Program-made: the position numbers and the translations under genes
Virus record (IMG/VR): IMGVR_UViG_3300042349_000271
Span: 1-22,997 of that record
Strand: one strand, 5' to 3'
Source: a virus
Length of the DNA: 22,997 bases
Shown: positions 1 through 12,000 of the stretch, one piece after another
How positions within the stretch are numbered: the first letter of the stretch is position 1
Layout: each line of letters starts with the position of its first letter
The notes under the pieces: generated by a model
Told to the model about the DNA's origin: nothing
Seen by the model: the letters and a program-made list of their open reading frames with translations, nothing else
The model's database searches: none

Positions 1-213
1 ATCAAGAACCTGCACTGAAACGATTCTGCCATTTTCTATAATTGGTTTTAGTACAGCATCTCGTATAGGAGTTCCACAATTTCTTATAGTCAATACTGGT
101 GGTCTAGATTCACTATATCCAGATCCACCATTTTTAATGATGACGGAATCAACTCCCAAGTCATCATTAAAAACAGGAACTATTACTGCTCCAGATCCAG
201 GTCTAGTTGCCAT
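1..213 (-). CDS. Start of a G-x-G-Y repeat structural protein, cut by the left edge
   Basis: An open frame of 71 codons begins with ATG at 213-211 and runs off the left edge without a stop, so only the N-terminus is visible. It begins MATRPGSGAVIVPVF and soon enters a beta-repeat unit (V-D-S-V-I-I-K-N-G-G-S-G-Y, then R-P-P-V-L-T-I), followed by a second unit starting N-G-R-I-V-S-V-Q-V-L-D. This is the same unit type that recurs throughout the giant protein at 3066-18491. The gene starts 25 bases after the protease stop. Its ribosome binding site is weak (AGAAA), but a CATAAATA late-promoter octamer lies just upstream. It is probably another virion surface protein, either fibre or baseplate. 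No enzyme motif is visible. Confidence 0.8.
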   Translation of the reverse strand, partial: MATRPGSGAVIVPVFNDDLGVDSVIIKNGGSGYSESRPPVLTIRNCGTPIRDAVLKPIIENGRIVSVQVLD

Positions 214-235
214 AGTATTTTTCTAATTATATTAG

Positions 236-243
236 TATTTATG
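236..243 (-). promoter_or_regulatory. T4-type late promoter octamer (CATAAATA)
   Basis: The minus strand reads CATAAATA, one base from the T4 late consensus TATAAATA. It overlaps the TAA stop of the protease gene and ends 22 bases before the ATG at 213. The same octamer at nearly the same distance precedes the fibre gene, and TATAAATA at the same distance precedes gp25. That shared spacing supports a real promoter. Transcription would be expected to start near 230. Confidence 0.55.
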
Positions 244-1900
244 ATACCTTTCTTCTTTGTATTGCAACTCTAGGATAGGTCATTCCAGAAGATTGTCTTA
301 CGCTATAATTAAATTTTGGATTTGCTACTCCAGTTTCTGGCCTATCTTTTTTGTAGTATGCGTATCTATTATTTGATGTGTTGCCTAGGGAAATATAGTC
401 TCCAGCATTACCTCCAGTTGTAGAGATTTGACCAATTTTAGATGCACTGAATATATAATCTCTTGCAATAGTTTGATTTATATTTGGTAATTGCTCTGCT
501 AAGCAAGCAAGTAATCCTGCTACTTGAGGACTTGACATACTGGTTCCAGATATTGAACCAATTTTATATGAAGATGATCTTGGATCATTTGCTAGTATAA
601 TGCTAAATTCTGCTGCAGCAGTAGCATCATATACAGAAGACACAATATTTGATCCTGGAGCATATAAATCTACTCTACTTCCATAGTTACTAAAAGTTGA
701 TTTATATTCTTGTGAAGTAGTTCCAATACTTCCAACACAAATACTATTTCCTGCAGCAGTTGGGGAAGATCCTCTACTGTGGAATATTTGTTGTCCAGAT
801 ACAATGATAAAATTATCCCAATCTTGCATACTGCTAGTGGCACAATTCCAATAAGAATTTCCAGCAGAACCAACAATAATTACGCCATCATTAATTGCAT
901 CTTGAACATCAGCATCTAATGCAGCATATCTAGCAGGTATTTGATACAAATAATTATTAAATGGAACTGGAACACCATTCTCTTCTAATGCCTGTTTCTT
1001 TACTGTATTAGATAATCCTGATAGTGTTGTAACAGTAGATCTGTACATTACTTGAAATATATCAGCAAGTTGATAATTTGTTGTATATGAGTATCCCCAA
1101 CTATTATTAACTACTGTTGGATTTCTTCTGCCAGTATTAGCATTTACATCTTTGTTTTTATGCCAATGTCTAATATAATCAAATATCACTAGCGCCCAAT
1201 CTGAACCACCATAGTTACCACCTTGATAATTAAATTCCATGTTAAAGATTTTAGAATCTCTTGCCCATCCTTGAGTATTCCCAGCAACAGTTCCAGCAAC
1301 ATGAGTTCCATGGTTACTGCTTATGTTGGAATAATTATATGTTCCAGTAGTAGAAATACCAAGTATAGAACTATACTGAAACCAATCAATTTGATTTACT
1401 CTGGTTCCACCAGTGCCATCATCATTTATTGCAAATTCTGGATGTGATGGATTTATGTGGGCATCTACAATTACTACATCTACATTTTTGCCAGAGCTAG
1501 TTGTCTTTATATTTGCAGACCTTTGAGTAAATGCACTATTTGTACCCCATCCAGCAGCCTGTCCACCTTCAGTTATTCGGAGTAACCCCCAATTTTTATC
1601 AGAAGAATCAATTGTCGAATTCTTCTCAAATACTCCAGTTTGTGTCCAGAATGGTGTTACACTAAGTCCTAGTTCACTTGGTAGTAATTCTACAGCAAGA
1701 ACTCTAGGATCATTCCTTAGAGATTCTGCTTCTTGCTCCGTCAAACTATAATGAGTATTTCTACTTATATCTCTTCTCAACTTGCAAGAAACTTTTCTAT
1801 TGGGAATATATAAATCCCCACCAGGAGTTTCCATATCATCATAAAATTGCTCTAGATCATCAAATTTTTTTAATGTAACTACATATATACTTTTCATCAT
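239..1900 (-). CDS. Subtilisin-family (S8) serine protease with N-terminal inhibitor-like prodomain
   Basis: A 553-residue serine endopeptidase of the subtilase clan. Residues 3-72 resemble an I9 inhibitor propeptide: a KSIYVVTLKK opening, then L-T-E-Q-E-A-E-S-L and P-R-V-L-A-V-E. The catalytic core shows all expected motifs: Asp146 in VIVDAHI, His197 in NHGTHVAGT, the oxyanion Asn348 in GSAGNS, and Ser454 in SGTSMSSPQVAG. It should therefore be active. No signal peptide or membrane segment is seen. About 90 residues follow the Ser motif, ending in a basic R-R-K tail that may anchor the protein in the virion. The start ATG overlaps the fibre stop as ATGA, with GAGG just upstream, so translation is probably coupled to the fibre. 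A second in-frame ATG follows immediately. Roles in fibre maturation or in digesting host surface protein are both inference. Confidence 0.93.
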   Translation of the reverse strand: MMKSIYVVTLKKFDDLEQFYDDMETPGGDLYIPNRKVSCKLRRDISRNTHYSLTEQEAESLRNDPRVLAVELLPSELGLSVTPFWTQTGVFEKNSTIDSSDKNWGLLRITEGGQAAGWGTNSAFTQRSANIKTTSSGKNVDVVIVDAHINPSHPEFAINDDGTGGTRVNQIDWFQYSSILGISTTGTYNYSNISSNHGTHVAGTVAGNTQGWARDSKIFNMEFNYQGGNYGGSDWALVIFDYIRHWHKNKDVNANTGRRNPTVVNNSWGYSYTTNYQLADIFQVMYRSTVTTLSGLSNTVKKQALEENGVPVPFNNYLYQIPARYAALDADVQDAINDGVIIVGSAGNSYWNCATSSMQDWDNFIIVSGQQIFHSRGSSPTAAGNSICVGSIGTTSQEYKSTFSNYGSRVDLYAPGSNIVSSVYDATAAAEFSIILANDPRSSSYKIGSISGTSMSSPQVAGLLACLAEQLPNINQTIARDYIFSASKIGQISTTGGNAGDYISLGNTSNNRYAYYKKDRPETGVANPKFNYSVRQSSGMTYPRVAIQRRKVS

Positions 1901-3039
1901 GCCTCAAGTTGAAGGACTGTTAAAGTAACTGAAATGGATGCTGCAGACCCAGATTTATTTACGATCTTTAAGTAAATATTTTCTGATGGAGTTTGATCAT
2001 CATTAAATCCAATTGCAACTGGAGTCATTGCTTGAGTTGCTGCCGCTGTGGTTATAACCTCTGCGACTACTCCAGAACCTGGAATTGGATCTGTAGTTTC
2101 AGATCTTCCTGCATCTGCTGTCCTAGAAACTGTTGATGTGTAAATTGTAACCCAAGCAGCAGCACTTGTTGTTATTTTCAGTAGAGCATAAGTCTTAAAC
2201 CCAATAACTGCCACATCAGATGATGCATTATTTGCTATAGTACCAGTTGATACTGTAAGTGTTCCTCTTTGCTGAAGAGAACTTCCTCCTCCACCACCTG
2301 AAATATCGTCAATTGAATTTACCCAAGTTGTTCCATCATATTTTAATACCTGTCCAGTAGTTGGAGCAGTTACTTCAACATTAGATAAGTCCTGTATATT
2401 TACTGGAACATTAGGTTTATTTGTTAGATCGTTGTAACTACCAGAGAAAAGTGTGGGTTTACTTAACAGATCGTTATAAGAACCACTGGTCGCCACAGCA
2501 GATAATGTTGGTTTATTACCAAGATCATCATATAGACCACTAGTAGCAACGACAGATAACGATGGTTTGTTTAGAATTCTCGCTACACCAGAAGAAGCAT
2601 TCCAATCAGTATTAACCTGAGCAGCAGGTATTGTTGGTTTATTCGTTAAATCATTATAATTTCCCGAGAATAGTGCAGGTCTACCAGTAAGATCGCTATA
2701 CGAACCACTGGTTGCCACAGCAGATAATGTTGGTCTATTTAAGATTTGAGATATTCCAGAAGTGGCATTCCAATCAGAATTCACTTGAGCCGCTGGTATT
2801 ACAGGTCTATTGATAAGATCATTATAATTTAGTGCAGCATTAATAAATGCCACCCCATTTGATCTTAATACCTGACCAACAGTAGATGATGTCTCAATAT
2901 CAATTTTAATATTGGTGCCATCTCCGAGTTTTTCATATACCTCGTTAAGCATTGAATTTAACTTTTGACCAGCAGATCTCAGAGAGTCGCCAGTCCCGTC
3001 ATTCGGAGATGCTCCAACATTTATTAATTGTTTTGCCAT
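1897..3039 (-). CDS. Tail fibre protein with Y-N-D-L...K-P repeats
   Basis: A 380-residue phage fibre-type protein. The N-terminus (residues 6-40, I-N-V-G then N-D-G-T-G-D and L-N-x-V-Y-E-K-L-G-D-G) matches a well-known attachment motif of T4-like marine phage fibres. Residues 70-210 form a shaft with six Y-x-D-L...K/R-P units and two interspersed D-W-N-A-T/S-S-G units. A G-Q-V-L...D/N-G motif sits on each side of the shaft (about 55-66 and 229-241). A glycine hinge at 248-252 leads to a C-terminal domain (258-380) rich in Thr, Ala and Val, probably a beta-sandwich tip that could bind receptor. The ribosome binding site AGGAG lies 11 bases before the ATG, and a CATAAATA octamer lies upstream. 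The stop overlaps the protease start. The family is clear; the receptor role is inferred. Confidence 0.88.
   Translation of the reverse strand: MAKQLINVGASPNDGTGDSLRSAGQKLNSMLNEVYEKLGDGTNIKIDIETSSTVGQVLRSNGVAFINAALNYNDLINRPVIPAAQVNSDWNATSGISQILNRPTLSAVATSGSYSDLTGRPALFSGNYNDLTNKPTIPAAQVNTDWNASSGVARILNKPSLSVVATSGLYDDLGNKPTLSAVATSGSYNDLLSKPTLFSGSYNDLTNKPNVPVNIQDLSNVEVTAPTTGQVLKYDGTTWVNSIDDISGGGGGSSLQQRGTLTVSTGTIANNASSDVAVIGFKTYALLKITTSAAAWVTIYTSTVSRTADAGRSETTDPIPGSGVVAEVITTAAATQAMTPVAIGFNDDQTPSENIYLKIVNKSGSAASISVTLTVLQLEA
2410..2832 (-). repeat. Repeat array coding the fibre shaft
   Basis: This segment encodes the Y-x-D-L...K/R-P units. The units are degenerate in protein but some are nearly identical in DNA. 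For example, the 38 bases at 2480-2517 and at 2702-2739 differ at only two positions. Such repeats could allow units to be gained or lost by recombination. Confidence 0.75.
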
Positions 3040-3062
3040 CTTTTTTATTACTCCTATAGATT

Positions 3063-3070
3063 TATTTATG
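3063..3070 (-). promoter_or_regulatory. T4-type late promoter octamer (CATAAATA)
   Basis: The minus strand reads CATAAATA across the TAA stop of the giant gene, 23 bases before the fibre ATG. The predicted start near 3057 leaves a leader of about 17 bases that contains AGGAG. It would let the fibre and protease be made independently of the 15.4-kb gene upstream. Confidence 0.55.
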
Positions 3071-6000
3071 AAGCATCAAAAGTTATAAATGATAAATCAA
3101 ATGTGGTAGCAGATGAATCAAATGATCCTTGCGTTTCTTCAGGATCTGGAATTTCTGTTAGAATTTCAATTTCTGGATATAAGTATCCAATTCCAGCATC
3201 TATAACATCAACTCTAGAAATACCAACTTGTGCCTTTACTTGTCCATCAAAACCAGTTGGTGAACTTAATGAAACTACAGGAGTTGAGGTATAACCCTCT
3301 CCGCCAGAAGTTAACTGTACAGTTCTAATTCTTCCTCTAATTAGATTTGCTAATGCTTCACCATTTCTTCCAAAGACCGAACCAAGATAATCAAATGTGA
3401 TCAATGAGTTTGATGATTCGACAATAGCAACAGTTCTATCTCTATCTTCAGATTCAATTTCAAGTTGGTCTCCAGATTCAATTGGTGGAATTACTGTAGC
3501 AGCAATAACATCAGCATCAGATCCAATATACGAGTATGCAACAAAGGTACTACCAGCACGAGGAACTTCCGCAAAGTTGATTCTTGAACCAACAATCTCA
3601 AATGCTACTCCTGGTTCTTGAATAACTCCATTTAATGATACAATGATATTATTTTCTGGTCTAATATTTGTAGACTGAACTCCATCTGTAATTGTTAATG
3701 AATAGAATACTTCATTTAATTTTAAGTTGAAGCTGCTTCTTAGTGAGTCAAACTCGAATGAAATATCATCTAGTTTTCTCAATTTACCAACATAAGTTCC
3801 GTGGAAAGTTGCTCCTAATTCTGGTGCCTCTAAGAATTCAATAACATCACTGAATGTATTATATGATACTCCAGCTGGTTGTAGAATACCATTAATGTAA
3901 ACTAGAACATAACCATCAGAATCTGGGAAGTATGAGATTCCATTATTAGATGTCAACTTAAATGTTGTTTGTGTGCCATCAAAACCTCTGAAGGATCTTG
4001 AAATTCTACCAACAACTTCTTTAACAGTGACAATACCAGATCTATAATCATTAGACACTAACTGAGAATACTGTGTAAATGTTCCCTTAACGCCACTCAA
4101 ATATAATCTATAGTTTGATCCAATTTGGAGAATTCTTTCAACATATCCGTATGCAATTTCGGACTGTACAGAAACAGATTCTACACTTGCGAATCCACTT
4201 GGATACTGTTCGGAACCAGCAAAATATGCAATAGTTTCTCCAACCTCAAAATTATCATCATCTAGTAAATTGGAGATGTATAGATATTTTTGACCTCCAT
4301 TCTGCTCATACTTGAGTAAAACTGCTTCTTTTCCTTGAGGAATATTGTCCGTAACATTAACAATCTTTTCCCCAACCACAAATGTCGTAGCTTCTTCATT
4401 TGGAAGATCTATCGTTAAACGATATACATTTGTAGTTTTTACAAGACTACCAATAGATACCTGAGTTCCTTCATAACCTAAAGTATCAATATAGATGTCA
4501 CTCGTCGAAGAATATACTACATTAGATACATGGAATTTATCATTAAGTGATTCAGTATCTAGTACTAACTTACCACCAGAAGTATCAAGTACTGGAGATG
4601 TTGTTCTTTCATATAGAGATACCGTGGATTCGGAATCAGATTTTGGTGCTCTGATGTAATCTCCAGTGGAGAAACTTCCAAGGACATTCTTAAGTTGAAC
4701 TCTATTATCAATAGAAACTATAGTTGCAGTGAAATTATCTTCATTTAAGAGAACATTGTTCACATTAAATGGACCGCTTTGGATTGCAACATCAATATAG
4801 TTAATAGTTTCGGAATAGTATACCGAATATACCTTACAAATTCTTGATGGTTGACCTAAAACTGTAAGTTCCTGATTAATATCGAATGTTTCTACTGCTT
4901 CAGCAAAGTTAACTCTAAATCTCTTTAGAATAGTTTTTACATCTGCTCTATTGATAATGATTGATGAAATCTCACCATATTCCTGAGAAGTTGTGCCATA
5001 GATATAATCTCCTTCAGTAATACCACCCTTAACTGGAGTTATTGGATCTCTAGTTGGATATACAATAGAAGGAATTACAATTGAATTTTCTGGAACAATA
5101 GCATTATCATCAATATATGATGAATTATTTAATGTTCCTAATAGTATGCTCATATTATCATCAATAAATGACTGCATACTGGTCAAATTGCCCCCAGTTA
5201 TTGAAATTGCAGAGTCTGTATATGAATAGAAACCAGCAGCACTAGAAGGAGATTGTAAAGTTTCTGCAACTGCTTGCTTCATCAAATCTCTAACTTGCTG
5301 GTATGCATAAATGCTCTGAATTAATTCTCCCTGTAGTGAAGTTACAGTTCCAGTTGCAGCATCAATATATGCAACAGTAGATTCGTAAATTCCACTATTG
5401 CCATCTGTTAATAGATCATATACAATAGCATCAACAATATATCCAATGTCTCTTATGCACTTAGCATTTCCACCTGGGATTGAGAATCCTGGATAATTGT
5501 TAAGTGTTCTCTGAATAGTTTCATTCTGAATATACAACTTATTAAACATAATAAGTTTAGCAGCATCTCTCTTCACCTGTGTAGTTGGGATGAGAATATC
5601 AATTGCCTTTTGGAATAGAACATCAATCGCTGATTTAATATCTGCACATCCACCACCATATGTTCCATCATCTAATATAATTGTTAGATCCTTATATTTT
5701 GATGTTGTTATTCCATATAGTGAAGCATATTCTGTAGTTCCAGTAACAATCCAATTGTTAACTGCATATTGGCAAAGTTCATTTGCCTTTTCCATTGCAA
5801 CTACAGTAGGTAGAAGTTCATTCTTGATATACTCGATGTTATCATCGGATCCAACATAGAACTTCATTGCATTGATAGTATTAACATCTCCTCCAGATAC
5901 TAGATCTGAAATAATAGATGGTAAAATATACTGTACCAGATCTCTCTTACATGTTGCAGAAGAACCACCAGGATAGTTAAATGCCTTATACTGAACTCCA

Positions 6001-9000
6001 TTTAGGGTATAAGTAAATTGACTATCAATATGAGCGATAGTCTCATCAGCAATGAAGTTTCTATTGAACCAGATTAGATCACCAGCATCTCTATAAACAT
6101 TTCCTGTAGGTGCAATCGTGTCATTAATGGAATTCCATAATGTGTCAATCTGAGCACGAACATCAGCACAGTCTCCAAGATCAATTGTGATATCAACTGG
6201 AGGAATTGGGAATCTTTCAGTGTATTCTGGAGTTTCACTCAATTGACCAATTACTGCTTGCTGACAAAGTTCATTCATTTGAGTGTGGGTATAAACACTC
6301 TGGAGGACTTGTCTCTCAATAAATCTTAGACCACCATTACTATCAAGATAGAATCTTGCAGCAGTGATTGACTCATAGTTTCCACCATTTTCAATATCAG
6401 AAATTACAGCTTGTAGTAGTAGTGATAAATCTAATTTACATCTATTTGTTCCTTCGGTAGATGATGCGCTATCTCCAGGTATAACTAGATCTGGATAACG
6501 ATTTTTTAGTCTACCTGCTGCCTCATCGATAATATAAGCAGAATTTAGTCTTAGTAGATTTGCAGCATCTCTAAATCTGTGTTGAGCATCAGAGTAGATT
6601 TGATCAGTAGTAATAATTTTATCAGAAGTATCAATTTGCTTGACAACAAATGGAATAGCGAAATATGTCGATACTTTTGCTGTTATTGAGTTATAAGAAA
6701 TATTCTCTCCGACTATAAAGTTTCCAGTCTTATCTCCAACATAAATTGTTTTTAATGCATAATTGACACCAATAATGTCTGCTGATACTCCACTAATTGA
6801 TCCAAGTATAGTATTTCCTATTTGGAAATTACCTCCACTCAAATCATAATATGTTAGTTTTCTAACCTCAATAGACTCATCTTCACTAAAATCGTCAGTT
6901 TCATTTCTATATTCTACTTTAATATTTTGTACAAATTCTCCTTGTAGTAACTCTGCAGTTGGATTTGTGTAATTTAACAGTGTATTCTGAATTTCCTCAA
7001 AGTCCACAAATGTACTTTCTACCTTGATATCAGAATCATCAATATCAACTACTTCAGCAACACTTCTACTAATATCATCAACAATAGTATTTGGATTTGA
7101 TGGATTTACGATTCTGTTGAATAGTAAACCATAGAATCTACTTGGGTCACTGATGGATACTGAAGATACTGGATCAATCTTAATACTGGTTAAGATCTTA
7201 TGGTTCGCTGTTGAAGTTTGACCAATAATGATCTCATTTGCTACAAAAGTTCCAGAAATTGAACTTAGAATGAGTCTCTTGATTTGTGGATTCCAAAATA
7301 CAACTTCTCCAACTGCAGATGATGTTGATCCAACAACTTCTTCTCCGATTTGGAAATCACCAACGAATGAGTAATCTGAATTGATTACGATGTATACATT
7401 AGGATCTGTGTATGGAGCTAGTGATATAACTTTGGCAACAATTCCAGTTTGTGCTGAAATTATAAAGTCATCAATATCAATGTTTAGTAGTCCAGAAGGA
7501 GAATCATAAGTACCAGAAGTTTTGCTAATGACAATTTTATTTGTTATTACATTTGACTGTGGTTCTAAATTAATTTCTTCTACTACTGCAGTTTGCTTAC
7601 TTAAGTTAGTAAGTTTTTCTTGGAATCTGTATATATTGCTGTTAATAATAGATTCAACAGAGACTATGTTTGCATTTAATCCAGTTGCAGGTGATATTAC
7701 AGTTTCTGTATTTAAGAAGGTTCCCTGAATATTGAATACTGTTAGTGTGGTTGATGTTGAAGAAACAACCGTCGCTGTTGCATTAGATACAAGACCTCTA
7801 ATAGTATTTCCAAGTTCTGGGATAATGCCACTAATATTATTAATTGTTATTAATTTTGTTTCCTCAAACTGAAGTTCAACCTCTGCATAACTAATTTTGG
7901 TTGGTGCAGGAGGTGGCTCACTGAAGATGATATTTCCTTGCTGAACATTAAATGAACTTCCAGGTGCCTGAACAACTCCATTTATGGTAATCATAAATTG
8001 ACTTGTCTGTGCAACAACAATATTTCCATCAATTGTTAGTGGGAAAATTCTTCTTTCTCCATCAAACAGAGTGGAAATATCATCCAATTTCTGAACAACA
8101 GATGTTAGAATTTCCTCAGAAGATGTTAGTCTCTTATTTCTGAACAGAACTTGAGTATTATCAAATTCACTGTAGATTGGTTCTGCTAGAGCAAAGTTAT
8201 CTATGTGAGAAACTACAGAACTCTCAATTAGATTTACACTCTTGACTAACTCAAAGTCTGTTTTATTAGTTAATCCCTTGTTCTCTCCAGTAACTCCAAT
8301 TTCACCAAAAATCTTAAATCCAGCTGGGTGTACATTATCAATTACGATATTTTTCCATTCTTCAATAGAGATAGGACTCTTAATATTATATGAGAACGCT
8401 TGGTATAGGTAAGAGTCTTGAACTCTTTGTACAATTTCACTTGGTTTGCCAACATCATCTAGGAATTTGCCAGTTGTTTTTGTAATAGAATCAACTTCTA
8501 GAATACCTCTAGCAATACTAATATCACCAATAGTACCACTTGCCTTAGAAATTGATCCAGTTACATTTTGACCAATCTCAAAATCACCACTATAGTCAAC
8601 TAATTTGAGTAGTCTTGGACCAATTTGCCATCCATCATTATTTGATACTATTCCAATTGCAGTTGCATTATCGATGTTTAGACCCTGGAATACTGTTTCT
8701 CCAGATAGGAATCTTGCAGTTTCTAGTACAGATTCTGCCTTACCACCGAAGGAATCTGTTAGAATGATCTGTCTTCCAGTACCATTATTAACAAATGAGA
8801 TAAAGTTTCCAGTTTCTGCATCAACTGGTGTTAGTGCAATACGAAGCTGGTCATCTTCTAAACCAGATGTTGTACCAGAAATTGCATAGTAAGTCTGATT
8901 TGGATTGATGAAACCGAATGATGTTAGTGGGAAGTCAGCACCTTCTCCAAGGTCTCTGATATCAAACTTAACCTCAGCACCATTTGGAATTCCATGTGGG

Positions 9001-12000
9001 AATGCAAACTGGAATAACTGTAGGTCAATGTTTACAACATATGTGAAACTAGACTTTAATTCGACAGTTGGTTCTGTTGTATATCCAGATCCAGGATTCT
9101 TAATTACAATAGCATTAATTCTACCATTTCTTAGGATTGCTTCTGCAATTGCACCAGTTCCTCCACCACCAGTAATTACAACTTCTGGAGGTGAAGTATA
9201 TCCAGTACCAGGATCAATCACCTTGATGCTGCTTAATACGCTAGTACTTGTTAACTGTAGATTAACTGGGAATGTGATTTCTGGTCTTAATGTATAGTCA
9301 TGAGTATAATCAAAACCAAAGTTGTTGTTCTTTAGTCTCTTAATTTTACCAACACTACTTCCCTTAACAAAAATAGAAGCACCAGTTCCTCTTGGTGGAA
9401 TTACTACTCGTAACTCAGCACCAGATCCAGTTAGTTGTGGACCAAGAATACCAGGAATTGCATCAATATCAATAAATGCTGTAGTATATCCTTTTCCTGG
9501 ATCAGTTACAATAACTTCAACAATTTGACCTGCAGGATCTGTACTTCCATCTACTGTAATTCTTACTTTTCCTCCAGCTCCATCTCCAGAAATTGGAACT
9601 CCAAAGTATTCCCCTGCTTCATATTCTGTTCCAGGATCTATAATTTCTACTCTTTCAATCTTTCTGGAAGATTCAATATCGGTAATGATAGGTAGTTTTT
9701 TATAGAAACCACCACCATTAATGAGTCTAATAGAACCGATAGAACCTACTGCCTTTTTAGATGTGGTGGTATATGAAGATAATGCTGCAACTGCTGCCTT
9801 CTCTGGCTCAAATTTGATTGGGAAAATCAATTGATTTGCACCAGTTGTAATAGTTGCACCTCCAAGTTCCTTAACCTCAAATGTACCAATATAAGGACTT
9901 GGTAGAACATCAATGTAAGAATTATCTCCAACAGGACTTTCAGATCCAATTCTTGCTGGGTCTGCATAGTAACTGATATTTGATACATCGTCAGTTACCT
10001 TAAATGAAATGAATGGAGAGTTTCCTGGCTCATCTATACCTGGAGTTCCTTTTCTAACAATATTCTTGAAAGTATATTCAATTTTGTTTAGATTATCTCT
10101 GTAGAAAGATAAGAAGTGTCCTAGGTTTGATGGATCAGATGTATCAAAGGTATACTGCTGTCCATAAATTAATCTAATGATAGGATGCTTGACATAAACA
10201 CTAAACGATGTTCCAGATCCAATAACTGAAGATGGTGATGTCTTAATGCTGAAAATAAATTCTTTCTTATTAAGAACACTACTTACATAGTAAGTACCAT
10301 CAGTATTGGAATATTCAGGTGATGATTGTAGAGAAATAATATCTCCAATATTCAAGTAATGTGATGTAGCAGATCTTACAAATAATTGATCAGTATTTGC
10401 TGATGTGTTAATTTGCAATACTTTCTTCAGATTTGTAGTTAATGTAATTTGAGTTACTGCGGTTAGTCCTGAAATAGTTAATTGCTTCTTATCAGAACTA
10501 AATGAGAAGAATGAACTTCCAAGGATATATACAGATCCTCTAGAGTATGAAGATCCAGAAATAACTTCATCAACTCTTACTTGATAATCATCATCCGAAT
10601 AATCCTTAAAGATTGCAGATAATCCTACAGGAATATCAAAGACAAATGTTCCTGGAGTAGTAGCATCTTCATTAGCAAAGATGTATTTTGGTATCTCATT
10701 TACAGCATTATCGGATGTCTCTAATGATCCACTGCTATTGACAAAAGTGCCATTAACAGAAGAAATTAGTATCTGATTATCTTGTGGAATTACATCAATA
10801 ATTTTTGCTGTTGCAATAGAGACATTAGATGAATTCTTTTGAGTAAGAGTCGTTCCTTTTGTAAAATTAAATTCCTGATTCAATGTTAGTCTTCTTACAT
10901 TATCAACTTTAGATGTTGCGAATGTTCTAAAGAAGAATTTATCATACGACTTAGCAGATAGAATTGGTTTTCTTCCTCCAGGGGAAGGAATAGTTGCAGT
11001 TCTAGTTGACCAAGTATCAAGAGTGGATACTATAGTTTGTGTATTTTGATCTAAGAACGATAATACATCAGTAAAGTCTAATACTTGGAATCCTTCATTA
11101 GCTAAGATATAATTAGAAATATTTGTTTCTAATGCAATATTATTAAGTGTATATAATGTTCTGGAAATTTCTAGATTTGCATTTGTGAATTGAATATCAC
11201 CAAGTCTGACTGAATCTGAGTTTTTGTCTAGTTTAATAGAGTATGATTTTGCAGTTCCATGGTCATATGGAGTTAATGCTGCTGATGGAACAGATGATGG
11301 TCCAGAATATGTAATAGAGTAATTACTATATCTAATTTCATCAACTCTCATTGGCCAAGAAGAATATGATGTAGTAGATCCAAACTCAATTGTAGTTGGA
11401 TTCATATCTACACTTTCACTTATGGTTGCAATTTGCGTACCATTCCAAATTAATTTATATGTTGTAATTCCACTAGAGAACTCTTTCTTTAACGCAACAT
11501 GGACCCATCCAGATGTTAAATCTGTAATATAAGTAGATGCAGCAGTAAGTTGTGAAATTGATGCTGCATCATTACTTAATCTAACTTTTCCGTATGTGGA
11601 TGGAGAACTAGTATCTGCAAATACAGCAACTCTTACCCCATTAGTTCCATTGGTGCATCTAATTAATAGTGGAACTTTTGCAGTAGCTGCAGTATCCCAC
11701 TTAATCCATTTTTCTAGAGTCCAGGATGAAGATGCAATACTTGTGGTTATTGACATCTTAGCACTTTGACTCATATTATAAGCATATGTTCCATACTTAG
11801 AGGTTGTTCCAATAGAAACAGTTCCTGAAGTTACAATATTAGAAACTCTACCCAATCTATCTACATAATCAGATCCATCGAATAAGAATTGAGTTCTATT
11901 TGGATAGTATCTTCCAGTTATAGTTGGATCTCCAGATACATCAGACACACATGACACTACATCGTATCCATATGAATAATCTGTTGTTTCAATCTTATTT

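Noticed and set aside
670-876. A 68-codon minus-strand frame inside the protease gene
   Set aside because: It overlaps the protease in another frame across the oxyanion-Asn region, and has no ribosome binding site.
2410-2832. Regular short repeats suggesting a CRISPR array
   Set aside because: The repeats lie in frame inside a fibre gene, vary in length and encode the fibre shaft motif.
8905-9297. A 130-codon open frame on the plus strand
   Set aside because: It is antisense to repeat block D of the giant gene, with the same explanation as the other plus-strand frames.
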